A stretch of DNA of 64,000 bases from assembly GCF_037081835.1 (NCBI RefSeq), contig NZ_CP146516.1, forward strand, positions 829,501-893,500, given 5' to 3'. The DNA is from Spirobacillus cienkowskii. Lineage in GTDB: Bacteria; Bdellovibrionota_B; Oligoflexia; Silvanigrellales; Silvanigrellaceae. The notes beneath the pieces are model-generated. The model ran no database searches, was not told the DNA's origin, and saw only the letters and a list, made by a program, of their open reading frames with translations. Position numbers and translations under genes: made by a program. This document shows, piece by piece, positions 36,436 through 46,111 of this stretch; position 1 is the first letter of the stretch, and the number at the start of each line of letters is the position of its first letter.

Positions 36436-38763
36436 ATGGGTTCTGAAAACCATAAAAAACAACCTTCTCATGAAGATTATCCTCTACCTGAGTCTTCTGA
36501 AACTCCTTCCTCCGAGGACATAGAGAAAATAGCACAAAATGCTTATAAATCATTAATAGAAAAATGCCTTCAATATTTGGAGCCTGCAACTGAGCCTATA
36601 TTAGCAAAAGCGTTTCAGTTTGCGCACAATCTTCATGCAGGACAAAGAAGAAAAAGTGGCGAACCTTATATTGTTCATCCTTTAGCTGTGGCCGAAATTC
36701 TTGCAGAATTTAAAATGGATGAAACATCATTAATAGCCGCTATCTTGCATGACGTGGTTGAAGACACCCATGTTTCTGTTGAAGAAGTCTCTAAAGAATT
36801 TGGTGAACATGTGGCTGCTTTGGTTGAAGGAGTCACAAAACTTGCAAAGGTTCAGTTTCGCTCCTCTCAAGAAAAAATGGCAGAAAACTTTCGCAAGATG
36901 ATTGTAGCAATGTCTCGTGATATTCGAGTGATTATTGTAAAGCTTGCAGATCGTATGCACAATATGCGGACTTTACGGGCACTAAATCTTGAGAAAAGAC
37001 AACGAATCGCAGAAGAAACCTTAGAAATTTATGCTCCTTTAGCGGGCAGACTTGGGATGTACAAGATAAAAGCTGAACTCGAAGATTTGTGTTTGAGAGA
37101 ACTTAAACCTTCTGTTTATTATAGCTTAATAGCTCGTGTTGCACAAAAAAAAACCGAAAGAGATAAAATTATTGAACAAGCTCGAGATCATTTGGCTGCC
37201 AGGTTGCAAGAAGCAAATATTAAAGCAAAAGTTTATGGAAGAGCTAAACATTTTTATTCTATTTATCGAAAAATGTCTGACAAACAAATGGAGTTTGAAG
37301 ACATCTATGATCTGTTTGCACTGCGTGTAATTGTGGAAACTCCTAACGAATGTTACGAAACTTTAGGAATTATTCATAATATTTATCGACCTGTGCCTGG
37401 GCGTTTTAAAGATTTTATCGCGATGCCAAAGGCAAATTTGTATCAAAGTTTGCACACCACGATTGTTGCTGCAAAGGGAGAATTATTAGAAGTTCAAATT
37501 CGAACTACTGAGATGCATCAAATTGCAGAAAATGGGATCGCAGCACATTGGACTTATAAAGAAAGAAGAAAAGATCCCAATGGCATGCAGTTTGATCATG
37601 CAGATTTTGAAAAATTTAAATGGTTAAAACAAATTGTCCGGCATCAAAAAGAACTTTCAGACCCCAACGAATTTTTAGAAGCTGTAAAAGTCGATCTGTT
37701 TGATGAAGAGGTATACGTATTTTCTCCTAAAGGTGATGTGTTTGAATTGCGTAAGGGTTCAACATGCCTTGATTTTGCATTTGCAATTCATACAGATTTG
37801 GGTTTACGCACCACTGGGGCAAAAATTAATGGTCGTATTGCGACGTTGCGTACCCGACTGCATAGTGGTGATGTGATTGAGTTGCTTGTCGGCAATAAAG
37901 TTCGTGCAACAAAAGATTGGTTAAATTTTATAACAACAACAAAAGCGCGAAACAAAATTAGAGCTTGGCTGAGAACAGAAGAGAGGAGTCAGTCTAAACA
38001 ATTAGGGCAAGAAATGTTTGAAACTGAACTGTCTAAAAATGGTGCTAGTTTTGAAAAACTCCAAAAAAGCGGTGTGTTTCAAGAAATCAATAAAATTTTT
38101 AGTGTTGGCAGTTACGAAGATTTTATTTTGCAAATTGGATATGGAAAACTTGATGTTAAAACAGCTGTCCAAAAATTATTGCACTCAAGCCCATATGTAA
38201 CAAAAAGCCCAGAACCTTTATTGTTGGTAGAAAGTCAGAAAACAATGCAGCAAGAGCTGCAAGAAGTCCGTTCTGTTCAAGAGGTTTTTAAACAAAAGCA
38301 TAGTAAGTTTCAATCAAGTGGTGAAGATGCGATTTTTGTACAGGGTATGTCAGGAATTATTGTTCGTATGGCACGATGTTGCGAACCACTTCCGGGGCAA
38401 CAAATTGTTGGGTTTGTTTCAAGAAGTCGTGGGGTGACGGTGCATGCCGCAAGTTGTCAATGGGCTTTGTCAAATGATCCTGCGCGGCGTGTTGATTGCT
38501 CGTGGAATATTGTGTCTGCTTCGTCGCATAATGTTCGGGTGCGTATTACTGCGCACGATAAACCAGGAATTCTGGCGGCTATTACAAAAACTGTTTCTTC
38601 GGCATATATTAATATAGCATCAATGGAGTGTTTTACCAATCCGCAAAGAAGAGCCGTTATTTTGCTAAAGTTAGAATTAAATGATATCCATCAATTAAAA
38701 GATGTGCTGCAAAAAATAGAAGCCGTTGACGGCGTTATTCATGTAGAAAGAACAATAGGGTGA
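36436..38763 (+). CDS. Bifunctional (p)ppGpp synthetase/hydrolase (RelA/SpoT)
   Basis: This 775-residue protein has all domains of a long RSH enzyme. The HD hydrolase keeps its metal site (S-G-E-P-Y-I-V-H-P near 75, I-L-H-D-V-V-E-D near 101). The synthetase has Y-G-R-A-K-H-F-Y-S-I-Y-R-K near 270 and N-L-Y-Q-S-L-H-T-T near 335. TGS (about 420-480), zinc-finger-like M-A-R-C-C-E-P-L-P-G near 640 and a C-terminal ACT domain follow. An intact HD site implies both making and degrading the alarmone. The stop overlaps the next start (GTGA). Confidence 0.96.
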   Translation: MGSENHKKQPSHEDYPLPESSETPSSEDIEKIAQNAYKSLIEKCLQYLEPATEPILAKAFQFAHNLHAGQRRKSGEPYIVHPLAVAEILAEFKMDETSLIAAILHDVVEDTHVSVEEVSKEFGEHVAALVEGVTKLAKVQFRSSQEKMAENFRKMIVAMSRDIRVIIVKLADRMHNMRTLRALNLEKRQRIAEETLEIYAPLAGRLGMYKIKAELEDLCLRELKPSVYYSLIARVAQKKTERDKIIEQARDHLAARLQEANIKAKVYGRAKHFYSIYRKMSDKQMEFEDIYDLFALRVIVETPNECYETLGIIHNIYRPVPGRFKDFIAMPKANLYQSLHTTIVAAKGELLEVQIRTTEMHQIAENGIAAHWTYKERRKDPNGMQFDHADFEKFKWLKQIVRHQKELSDPNEFLEAVKVDLFDEEVYVFSPKGDVFELRKGSTCLDFAFAIHTDLGLRTTGAKINGRIATLRTRLHSGDVIELLVGNKVRATKDWLNFITTTKARNKIRAWLRTEERSQSKQLGQEMFETELSKNGASFEKLQKSGVFQEINKIFSVGSYEDFILQIGYGKLDVKTAVQKLLHSSPYVTKSPEPLLLVESQKTMQQELQEVRSVQEVFKQKHSKFQSSGEDAIFVQGMSGIIVRMARCCEPLPGQQIVGFVSRSRGVTVHAASCQWALSNDPARRVDCSWNIVSASSHNVRVRITAHDKPGILAAITKTVSSAYINIASMECFTNPQRRAVILLKLELNDIHQLKDVLQKIEAVDGVIHVERTIG

Positions 38764-39959
38764 TTTTTTTAAAGTACCGCTCGTTACTTTTACTATTATT
38801 TTCAATAGCTTTAGAGCGTTTTGCTTATTATTTTGTTTCATTTGTGTTGCTGTACTTTATGATTACAACGCATGAGCTTGGGGGGATTGCATTTCCGCAA
38901 GATAAGGCATTAAAAATTGCCAGTATTTTTTCGATTGGAATTTTATGTGGTCCAATTGTTTTAGCGCCCGTGATTGATAAATTTCTTGGCTTATATAAAG
39001 CGAGTTTGTACGGCGGAATATGTTTAGTAATTAGTTATTTTTTTACAGCTCTATCGATGTTTTTATTTCCTAATTTTATTTTGATCGCTCTTATTTTTTG
39101 TGTGGTTGGTTGCTCTTTAATAAAACCTGCTTTGTTTGTTTTAGTAGGAAAATTATATCCGAATCATCACTTAAATCAAGATATTAGTTACATTGTATTT
39201 TTGCTTATTGGCAGTTCTGCTTCTTTTATATCTGCTTTTTTAGCGTCTAAATTTTTATATTCAACATTTTATTATAAATACATGTTTTTGTTTTCTAGTA
39301 TTTTAATGTGTTGTTATACAGGAGTTGTTTATTTTTTAAACAAAAAAAATAAAGATCTTTTTTTAAAAGATAAAAATGATCAAAAATCACTTTCAATATT
39401 TTTAGTAACTTTAATTTATGTATTGTGTTTATTAATGGGACTTAATGGCGCAATGTTTAATAGAGTCATTTCGTTTTCAACTTCTTTGACATACTGGGGT
39501 GTCATCTTTTTAATAAGCGCAACTTTACTAATATTATGGAAAAATCTTGAAAATCAAAGAAAGACAATACGGTACTTTTACATTGTTGGCTGGTTTTTTA
39601 TTTTCTTTTTTTTAATAAACATTTTTGTTAAAAATTTTGGCATTATTTCTTCTTATATTCCAGCCGTATTTTCTTCAATTGATACGCTCTTTAATTTTTT
39701 AATATTTCCTCTGTTTCTTTCTTTTTTATTTAGGTATTCAAACAAAAATTATTTAGCGACTTTTCAGGCAAGCGCATTTTTTATTTTTAGTGGTTCATCA
39801 TTAGTTGCAAAAAAGCTATTTGAAAAACTAAATTTATCAACAGATCAAACTTTATGGTTATTGTCTTTTTCTGTTTTTGTTGCGATGTGTCTTCTCATTG
39901 GGCTTTTTATAAAACTAAAAAAACTTTCTGAACAAGAATTGCTTGAAAAAAATTCTTAA
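38760..39959 (+). CDS. MFS-type transporter, POT-like
   Basis: A 399-residue polytopic protein with about 12 helices. The N-terminus I-A-L-E-R-F-A-Y-Y-F-V-S-F resembles the F-E-R-F-x-Y-Y motif of proton-dependent oligopeptide transporters, and G-C-S-L-I-K-P-A-L near 120 fits that family's G-x-G-x-I-K-P. It starts at a GTG that overlaps the relA/spoT stop, so it is translationally coupled. The substrate is not known; peptides are the first guess. Confidence 0.7.
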   Translation: MIFLKYRSLLLLLFSIALERFAYYFVSFVLLYFMITTHELGGIAFPQDKALKIASIFSIGILCGPIVLAPVIDKFLGLYKASLYGGICLVISYFFTALSMFLFPNFILIALIFCVVGCSLIKPALFVLVGKLYPNHHLNQDISYIVFLLIGSSASFISAFLASKFLYSTFYYKYMFLFSSILMCCYTGVVYFLNKKNKDLFLKDKNDQKSLSIFLVTLIYVLCLLMGLNGAMFNRVISFSTSLTYWGVIFLISATLLILWKNLENQRKTIRYFYIVGWFFIFFFLINIFVKNFGIISSYIPAVFSSIDTLFNFLIFPLFLSFLFRYSNKNYLATFQASAFFIFSGSSLVAKKLFEKLNLSTDQTLWLLSFSVFVAMCLLIGLFIKLKKLSEQELLEKNS

Positions 39960-39989
39960 ACAGAAAGCTACTTTTATTTTTTTCGAAGA

Positions 39990-41390
39990 TTATTTTTTAA
40001 TTTCAGGTTTTAAATGCGGGTCTGCTTGTGGCATTACTGATTTGACTTCAGACATATTGACCATTGGTAAAAATCTTACAAATAAACAGAATAGGTGAAA
40101 AAATAATCCAATTGAACCTAAAAATAATGCAATATCCCAAAAGCTTGCTGTAAAGAAACCCCAAGAAGATGGTATAAAAGTGCGACTGAGTGTAGTGACA
40201 ATGAGCACAAAACGCTCTAACCACATTCCAATGTTAATGAGTATGGCCGCGATAAATAGCCACGCCACATTTTGGCGTACTTTTTTAAACCAAAACGTTT
40301 GTGGAATTGCGATATTTAAAATAACCATTGCCCAATATGCCCAGCCATAAGGACCATTAATCCGGTTCCAGTTCCAAAATCTCTCGTAAGGGTTACCACT
40401 ATAAAATATGGTAAAAAATTCGATAATATAGACGTATGCCATAATGATACTAGTAAAAAGTATAAATTTTGCGCAGATATCAATGTGTCTGTCTGTCACC
40501 AAATCTTTAAAATTAAAAATGGATCGAACCATAATCAAAAGATTTAAGCATAAACAAAACCCAGAGAAAATTGCACCAGCAATAAAGTAAGGTGGAAATA
40601 TTGTTGCATGCCAACCTGGTATAATAGAGGTTGCAAAGTCTAAAGACACAATTCCTGCGGTAGAAAACACGGCTGGAGTTGCAATACCTGCAAGTAAAAT
40701 ACATGCCCTTTCGTAGTTTACCCATTGTCTTGCAGAACCAATCCATCCCAATGCGAGAAGTCCGTAAGCAAACTCACCAATTTTTGATTTGGCATTGTCA
40801 CGGAGTGTTGCAAAGTCAGGGATCATGCCAACATACCAAAAAATAAGACCTATGCTTAAATACGTATTCACAGCAAATACGTCCCATTCGAGAGGGCTTT
40901 TAAAATTTGGCCACATTTCCATTTGGTTAGGAAGTGGAAATAACCAATAGGCAAACCAAGGGCGTCCAATATGAACAGCAGGAAAGATGGCTGCTGCCAT
41001 CACCGCAAAAATTGTCATCCCTTCTGCAAGGCGGTTTATCGAAGTGCGCCATTTTTGTCTAAACAAAAGAAGGATTGCAGAAATCAGAGTTCCGGCATGT
41101 GCAATTTCAATCCAAAAAACAAAATTGGTAATATCCCAAGCCCAATCAACTCTGTTGTTGTTACCCCAAACTCCAATTCCTTCCCAAAATAAATATCCTA
41201 AAGAGATGAGAAGCAGAGCAACACCTAAGCCAGAAATAAAAAAAGTGATATACCAACCTGGTCCAACTTTGCGACCAGCAAGTGACGCTACAGTTTGTGT
41301 TACCATATGAAAAGAAGGATCTTTTCCTGTGACGAGAGCAGGTCTTTTGTGAGCGGAGTCATTGCTCTGATGTTCAATCGAATGTTCCAT
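39990..41390 (-). CDS. actC: Alternative complex III subunit C (NrfD/PsrC-type membrane protein)
   Basis: A 466-residue integral membrane protein with about ten helices. The I-E-I-A-H-A-G-T-L-I-S-A-I-L-L-L stretch near 95 and R-Q-K-W-R-T-S-I-N-R-L-A-E are characteristic of ActC. H-I-G-R-P-W-F near 143 and W-L-E-R-F-V-L near 370 are also typical. ActC is the quinol-binding, proton-path subunit of alternative complex III. The surrounding genes are not act genes, so this copy stands alone. A ribosome site (aggtg) precedes the ATG. Confidence 0.88.
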   Translation of the reverse strand: MEHSIEHQSNDSAHKRPALVTGKDPSFHMVTQTVASLAGRKVGPGWYITFFISGLGVALLLISLGYLFWEGIGVWGNNNRVDWAWDITNFVFWIEIAHAGTLISAILLLFRQKWRTSINRLAEGMTIFAVMAAAIFPAVHIGRPWFAYWLFPLPNQMEMWPNFKSPLEWDVFAVNTYLSIGLIFWYVGMIPDFATLRDNAKSKIGEFAYGLLALGWIGSARQWVNYERACILLAGIATPAVFSTAGIVSLDFATSIIPGWHATIFPPYFIAGAIFSGFCLCLNLLIMVRSIFNFKDLVTDRHIDICAKFILFTSIIMAYVYIIEFFTIFYSGNPYERFWNWNRINGPYGWAYWAMVILNIAIPQTFWFKKVRQNVAWLFIAAILINIGMWLERFVLIVTTLSRTFIPSSWGFFTASFWDIALFLGSIGLFFHLFCLFVRFLPMVNMSEVKSVMPQADPHLKPEIKK

Positions 41391-41582
41391 GGTTCACCTG
41401 TATTAAATATAGGTCAGAAATAAAAAAACCAAGTGAGGTTTAACGAATTTGCACTATGGGATCAAGCATACTTGAAAATTTATCAAAAAAACACTTCACA
41501 TAGGCTTTTCAACAATTTATTGTCATTTGCGTAGAAGAACATTAATATTTTTTGTTTTTCGTTAATTTAAGTTAAGGATTCT

Positions 41583-42566
41583 ATGCAACGAATAGATGCG
41601 TCAAAGCTCATATGTGCACTTTTGTCTCCAGAAGTAAATTTCACAATAAAAGTTATTCTGAGCGATAATCCGATTTATAAAAAAATTGTTGAAGAAAAAA
41701 TATTTCAGCATTCAAAAAAAATGCCTAATCTATTTTATGGCAAAAGTGCTGTTGTGGAATATGTTGAATATGCAGCAACAGGAACTTTATTTTTTGCACA
41801 ACAAAGTAGCATTGTTTGTTTGCCCGAAAAGTTGACTGCAAAACAGTGGGAAGAAGAAAAAATACATTTAAGTCGCTTAATTTTGCCTTTAGAATCTTCG
41901 GCATATTTTTTTGCAGCAACAAGTTATCGCAATATCATTAAAGAAACAGATTTTAAAAATTGTGGTTCTGTCTTTTTATGTTATGAGCCAAGTGATGCAG
42001 AATTATTCAAAGCTGTAGAACAATTAGCCTCTCGTTATTCTTTTATTGCTTCTAAAGGCTCTCACGACTTATCTACTATTGTGCATAGTGCGATAGAAGC
42101 ATATTCTGGAGACTTAGTAGCATGTGATATGCATTTTTCGCAAATGGCGAGGTCTAGTCTTAATTTTGCCGATGTTTTTATTGGTAGTCCAAATATCAAT
42201 GGGTTTCATGTCGTGGATGCAATTGTGAATGGTGATCCTTATTTGATTGAATTGCGTTTGCAACAATGTGAAGCATGTGGTGAAGATGCAACAAGTGTTT
42301 TTATGGCGTTGGTGTATTTTTTAAAACAAGTGTGTGCAGTGGCTTCGAGTTTAGAAGATACAAAAAATCATAAATTGGCATTTGAGCAAGCGAAAATTCC
42401 ATTTCCAGCGCAAGCTCGTATTCAAAAAGCGTTAAAACAATTACAAAAAGAAAAATTGGTAGAATTTTTTTCGAGTTCTGCAAAAACTGAACTTATGCTT
42501 AGAACACAAAAAAATGCGCACAAATGGTTGGCCGCAGAGCTGATAAAATGGTTAAAGAATTTTTAA
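41583..42566 (+). CDS. DNA polymerase III delta subunit-like protein (HolA)
   Basis: A 327-residue soluble protein. The second half shows the HolA pattern: a helical segment with Y-S-G-D-L-V-A-C-D near 180, V-V-D-A-I-V-N-G-D-P-Y-L-I-E-L-R near 220, and a C-terminal A-x-x-x-x-I-P-F-P-A-Q-A-R-I-Q-K-A followed by L-V-E-F-F and a Lys-rich end. The family loads the sliding clamp. N-terminal similarity is low, as usual for delta subunits. It converges with the permease gene (4-base overlap). An aagga ribosome site is present. Confidence 0.6.
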   Translation: MQRIDASKLICALLSPEVNFTIKVILSDNPIYKKIVEEKIFQHSKKMPNLFYGKSAVVEYVEYAATGTLFFAQQSSIVCLPEKLTAKQWEEEKIHLSRLILPLESSAYFFAATSYRNIIKETDFKNCGSVFLCYEPSDAELFKAVEQLASRYSFIASKGSHDLSTIVHSAIEAYSGDLVACDMHFSQMARSSLNFADVFIGSPNINGFHVVDAIVNGDPYLIELRLQQCEACGEDATSVFMALVYFLKQVCAVASSLEDTKNHKLAFEQAKIPFPAQARIQKALKQLQKEKLVEFFSSSAKTELMLRTQKNAHKWLAAELIKWLKNF

Positions 42567-44143
42567 TTAATAATACTTTTGGCATTTTTAATCACAGTGT
42601 TTTTATCGAGTGAGAGTTTACATCCTAAGAAAAATACGCAAATGCTAAAGACAACTGCGATTGAGTTACTTTGCAAAATGCTAAGCGTATTTAATTCGTT
42701 ATGAAATTTAGAAAAATAATTGATCATTGTAAATCCAAAAATAAATATTCCTATCCAAGAAGCATTTTTGAATTGTTGTTTTTTAAATATTTTTTTACTT
42801 TTTTTGTAAGAAACTAAGGCATAAATAAAGGCAACAAAAGTTAAAATAATACTTAACTGTAATAAAACTTTAAATCCAATCCAATGCGTCATCAAACCGC
42901 AAACACAAAATGCAATGATTGAAATAACTTTATAAAAAGGTAGCAAAAATTTTCGTTTTGCTTCAGGAAATTTTTCGCGAAGCACAACCAGAGAAATAGG
43001 GGCAATAGACAGAGCTACCAAATACGAAGAGGTTAAAAATTTTACCATTTCTTTCCACCCTGGAAAAGGAAAAATTAATATAAGCCCTACAAAAAAACAG
43101 ATCCATACAGATCGTTCTGGGCTTCCATATTTGTTGAGATGCGAAACAAAGGGAGGTGCTGCTTGAGTTTTTCCAAGTGAATACATCACTCTTGATGATG
43201 CCGTCGCCATAATGAGGGCTGATCCAAAGGGAGAAATAATTGCGTCTAAGTAAAGCATAAAACTTAAAAAAACAAGACCTGCTGCAAGAGTAAGACTCAA
43301 AAATGGTCCTAAGTCGCCATAAAAACTTAAATTTTTCCAACCTTGGGAAAGCTCAGATTGTGGAATTGCAAAAATAAATGCAGTTTGAATGATTGTGTAA
43401 AAAAAAGTTACAAAAATAACGGCCCCTATTGTAGCAATTGGAATATTTCTTTTAGGATTTAAAGTTTCGCCAGCGAGTAAAATTCCTGATTGAAAGCCGC
43501 CAAATGCAAAAATAATTCCACCTACAGATAAGCTTGTCATGATCCCTTGCCAACCATACGGAGCAAATGTGTTAATTTGAAGAGTTTCTGTTAAATTAAT
43601 TTTTGAATTAAACAGTAAAGCTAAAGAAATAATGAGAGGAATTAATACTTTCCAAGCAGTGGTTGAAATATTTGCTTTACTAAGTAATTTTGTGCCAAAT
43701 TTATTTAAATGTATGATTAAAAATAAAATACAGCCAGTTGCGAAATAGCCATAAATTGATAATTCATTGCTATTTAAACTATTTTTAGTAACTAAAATTG
43801 GAAAATAATAACTTGCATACTGAATCACAGCCAATGACTCTATTGGAGGAATTGTAACAAAGCATAAAAAATAAATCCAACCCGTAATAACTCCCGTAAA
43901 TCTACCATGAGTTAAAAAAGAATAACTCGTTAATCCTGTGTTAACAGAAAACATTGAAGAAAGTTCTGCAAAGACCAAAACAATAAATATGAAAAAAAAA
44001 CCTGCAAGCAGCCAAGAAATTATTGCTGCAGGGCCGGCCATTTGTGCTGCGTACAATGGTGCAAAAAGCCAGCTTGAGCCAATCATACTGCCAACAGAAG
44101 CGGCAGTGATACCAACTAATCCAATAGTTCTTCTTGGTTGCAT
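42563..44143 (-). CDS. APC-superfamily amino acid permease
   Basis: A 526-residue protein with at least 12 helices. The N-terminal G-L-V-G-I-T-A-A-S-V-G-S-M-I-G-S-S-W-L motif is the APC substrate-binding signature (G-S-M-I-G), and F-A-F-G-G-F-Q-S-G near 215 with E-T-L-N-P-K-R-N-I-P near 228 is typical. It imports amino acids by proton symport or exchange; the exact substrate is unknown. A sigma-70-like promoter is visible upstream. Confidence 0.88.
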   Translation of the reverse strand: MQPRRTIGLVGITAASVGSMIGSSWLFAPLYAAQMAGPAAIISWLLAGFFFIFIVLVFAELSSMFSVNTGLTSYSFLTHGRFTGVITGWIYFLCFVTIPPIESLAVIQYASYYFPILVTKNSLNSNELSIYGYFATGCILFLIIHLNKFGTKLLSKANISTTAWKVLIPLIISLALLFNSKINLTETLQINTFAPYGWQGIMTSLSVGGIIFAFGGFQSGILLAGETLNPKRNIPIATIGAVIFVTFFYTIIQTAFIFAIPQSELSQGWKNLSFYGDLGPFLSLTLAAGLVFLSFMLYLDAIISPFGSALIMATASSRVMYSLGKTQAAPPFVSHLNKYGSPERSVWICFFVGLILIFPFPGWKEMVKFLTSSYLVALSIAPISLVVLREKFPEAKRKFLLPFYKVISIIAFCVCGLMTHWIGFKVLLQLSIILTFVAFIYALVSYKKSKKIFKKQQFKNASWIGIFIFGFTMINYFSKFHNELNTLSILQSNSIAVVFSICVFFLGCKLSLDKNTVIKNAKSIIN

Positions 44144-44182
44144 TAAAATTTATCCTTAACAGTTCAAAAAACAGAGTATTAT

Positions 44183-44212
44183 AAGATATACTAGTATGGT
44201 AATATTTGTCAA
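44183..44212 (-). promoter_or_regulatory. Likely promoter of the APC permease with embedded palindrome
   Basis: On the minus strand a perfect TTGACA (44212-44207) is followed after 18 bases by TATCTT (44188-44183). Within the spacer lies the 10-base palindrome ATACTAGTAT (44188-44197), a possible operator. The permease ATG is 40 bases further on. Confidence 0.4.
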
Positions 44213-44392
44213 ATTGCATATGTTGCAAAAAGGAATTATATTTAATTTTAAGAGTTTTTAAATAATAAATAATTTTTTTTTAATAATTAAGATGTGTTCT
44301 CAAATTTTGATTTTTTTATTAAAATAACACTGTGCACCATTTTTGGTTTAAATTAGCAGCTAAAAAGCTGTTCAAAAGTAATTAAATAGTTT

Positions 44393-45877
44393 TTATTTTG
44401 TTACATTTACACTAAACGTTTCTTTGATGTTTGGATAGCGCTTCATACGCAAAGTAAAAGAGTAAGTAGTTTTATCATAACTATCATATATGTATGGTAA
44501 TTTAAAATTAAATGAAGTCGAACCCTCACGATCTTGATTTGAGTTTAGTTTAATAATCTTTTTGTCTTCATCTAAAATTTCAAAATCTTCAGCATTATTT
44601 GCAAAACTATTTTGGTTTCTATCCAAAAATTTTACTAAATTAATTTTAAAATTTGTCGTTTTAGAGCCAGCTTTTACATTTAAGATTTCTTCTGAAATAG
44701 GATTTTTTGGCTTCAATATAAATTCTGGGCTTGCTACTGCATTCAAAGTAATATCATGAATTAATTTTTGATATTTAATAATAAACATAGTTGTTTCACC
44801 CACTCGTGGAGTTGAGTAGTAGTTATTATTGTATGCACAAATTTTTCTTTTTTCAGGAAACAAGGTAAAATTCTTTGCTGGGGCGAGACTTACAGTATAC
44901 CAATTTTTTCCAGTGATATCATACTTTTTATCGTTAAGATCTGTGGCAATAACTTTGTAATCAACACATGTTCCAATTGGAATTGAAATATCAGTGGTAG
45001 TTGTATTGTTATAAACTACATTAATAGATTTAATTTCTGGAGAGTTTAAATTTTTGTCTTTTTCTACAACATAAATAGTAAAAGGTCGCTCCACATTGAG
45101 AGCATCTTCATTCACACGCAAGCTCAAGTCATAACGACCATGAGGATAATCGCTGGGTACTTCAAAGGAAAAAAAAGCACCATCCGAAGGGTCTACTGAC
45201 TCATTTGTTATTTTTATTGAAAATCTTACAAAATACTCACTTTCGATATGCTTGCCAACAATATAAATTTTATCGGAAGAGATTAAATACCTATTATGAT
45301 TTATGCTATTGTCATACACTACAATTTTAAAATTATCTGGGTTGCCCCCTGCAGGCACGTAAAAAGAATTTGATTTTTTTAAAATTTGATCTTGCGAATA
45401 TAGATTTTTGGGTGGGAATTCATCCATAATTTCTGTAATGCTTGGAGCTTTTGATGTGACCTCAATTTCGGCAAAAATTTTGCCTGACCCTTGATCAAGA
45501 ACATCAAGAACAAGCTGAGCTTTAGAGTGAATGGGTGCTGGTTTTCTATGAACATCGTTGTTTGTTTTATATGCGCACAGCTTTTGCAAGTTTCTATCGA
45601 GAGTAAAATTATTTCCTTTATCAATCAATTCTAAATGTTGATTTATATTATCTAAAGGAGAAATGATTTGGTATGTGCTACAGGTACCAGAAGGAATGTG
45701 CTCATATTGAAAGGAAATTTTAGTATTATTTAAATCAATAATTTCTCTTTTATTTCTTTTAAGATTGGGGTCAAAGCCAGAATATTTTGAATTTTTGTCA
45801 TCTTTAATATTACAACTTATGTTTGTTAATAAAAGAGCAAGTATAGAGCCTATAAACATGCATTGGTACTGAAACAT
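44393..45877 (-). CDS. Modular surface lipoprotein A (two A/B module pairs)
   Basis: I chose the ATG at 45877 (aggaaacagt upstream; 494 aa). The signal peptide ends in a lipobox (L-T-N-I-S-C), predicting a lipid-anchored envelope protein. Two module types alternate. Module A has I-P-x-G-T-C…N-F-T-L…L-C-A-Y / I-C-A-Y and occurs near 55-100 and again near 290-345. Module B has V-P-x-x-Y-P-x-G-x-Y-x-L-x-L-R and ends in a V-x-V strand; it occurs near 235-260 and at the C-terminus. The same modules occur in the disrupted gene at 49801-50667, so the two are paralogues. Function is unknown. Confidence 0.7.
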   Translation of the reverse strand: MFQYQCMFIGSILALLLTNISCNIKDDKNSKYSGFDPNLKRNKREIIDLNNTKISFQYEHIPSGTCSTYQIISPLDNINQHLELIDKGNNFTLDRNLQKLCAYKTNNDVHRKPAPIHSKAQLVLDVLDQGSGKIFAEIEVTSKAPSITEIMDEFPPKNLYSQDQILKKSNSFYVPAGGNPDNFKIVVYDNSINHNRYLISSDKIYIVGKHIESEYFVRFSIKITNESVDPSDGAFFSFEVPSDYPHGRYDLSLRVNEDALNVERPFTIYVVEKDKNLNSPEIKSINVVYNNTTTTDISIPIGTCVDYKVIATDLNDKKYDITGKNWYTVSLAPAKNFTLFPEKRKICAYNNNYYSTPRVGETTMFIIKYQKLIHDITLNAVASPEFILKPKNPISEEILNVKAGSKTTNFKINLVKFLDRNQNSFANNAEDFEILDEDKKIIKLNSNQDREGSTSFNFKLPYIYDSYDKTTYSFTLRMKRYPNIKETFSVNVTK

Positions 45878-46111
45878 ACTGTTTCCTCTGCTAAAATATT
45901 TTTTTTTAGATATAATAAAAACAACCCATATCATTTAGAGTAAAATAAAATATATCTTAAAATTTTTTTTATTTATTTTAATAAAAGCAATTTAATTTTT
46001 AACAATTAAATAAAATCTTGAAGGTTATTAAATTTAGATGCTATAAATATATTGTTTTTTATCATTAAAATGTCTTTAATTATTACAATATATTTAAAAT
46101 TTATTATTTTA
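45878..46111. repeat. Upstream region duplicated from 50668-51006
   Basis: The stretch upstream of lipoprotein A and the stretch upstream of lipoprotein B share long similar blocks. These include catactgtttcct-ytgctaaaatatttt at the start codon side, catatcatttagag, aaatatatctta, and at the far end ttttaacaattaaa and ctataaatatattgtttttt. Gene plus upstream region was evidently duplicated as a unit, so both may share the same control signals. Confidence 0.6.

Noticed and set aside
36332-36589. Extended N-terminus for the minus-strand gene at 35873.
   Set aside because: It overlaps the relA/spoT start on the other strand. The ribosome site points to the TTG at 36331.
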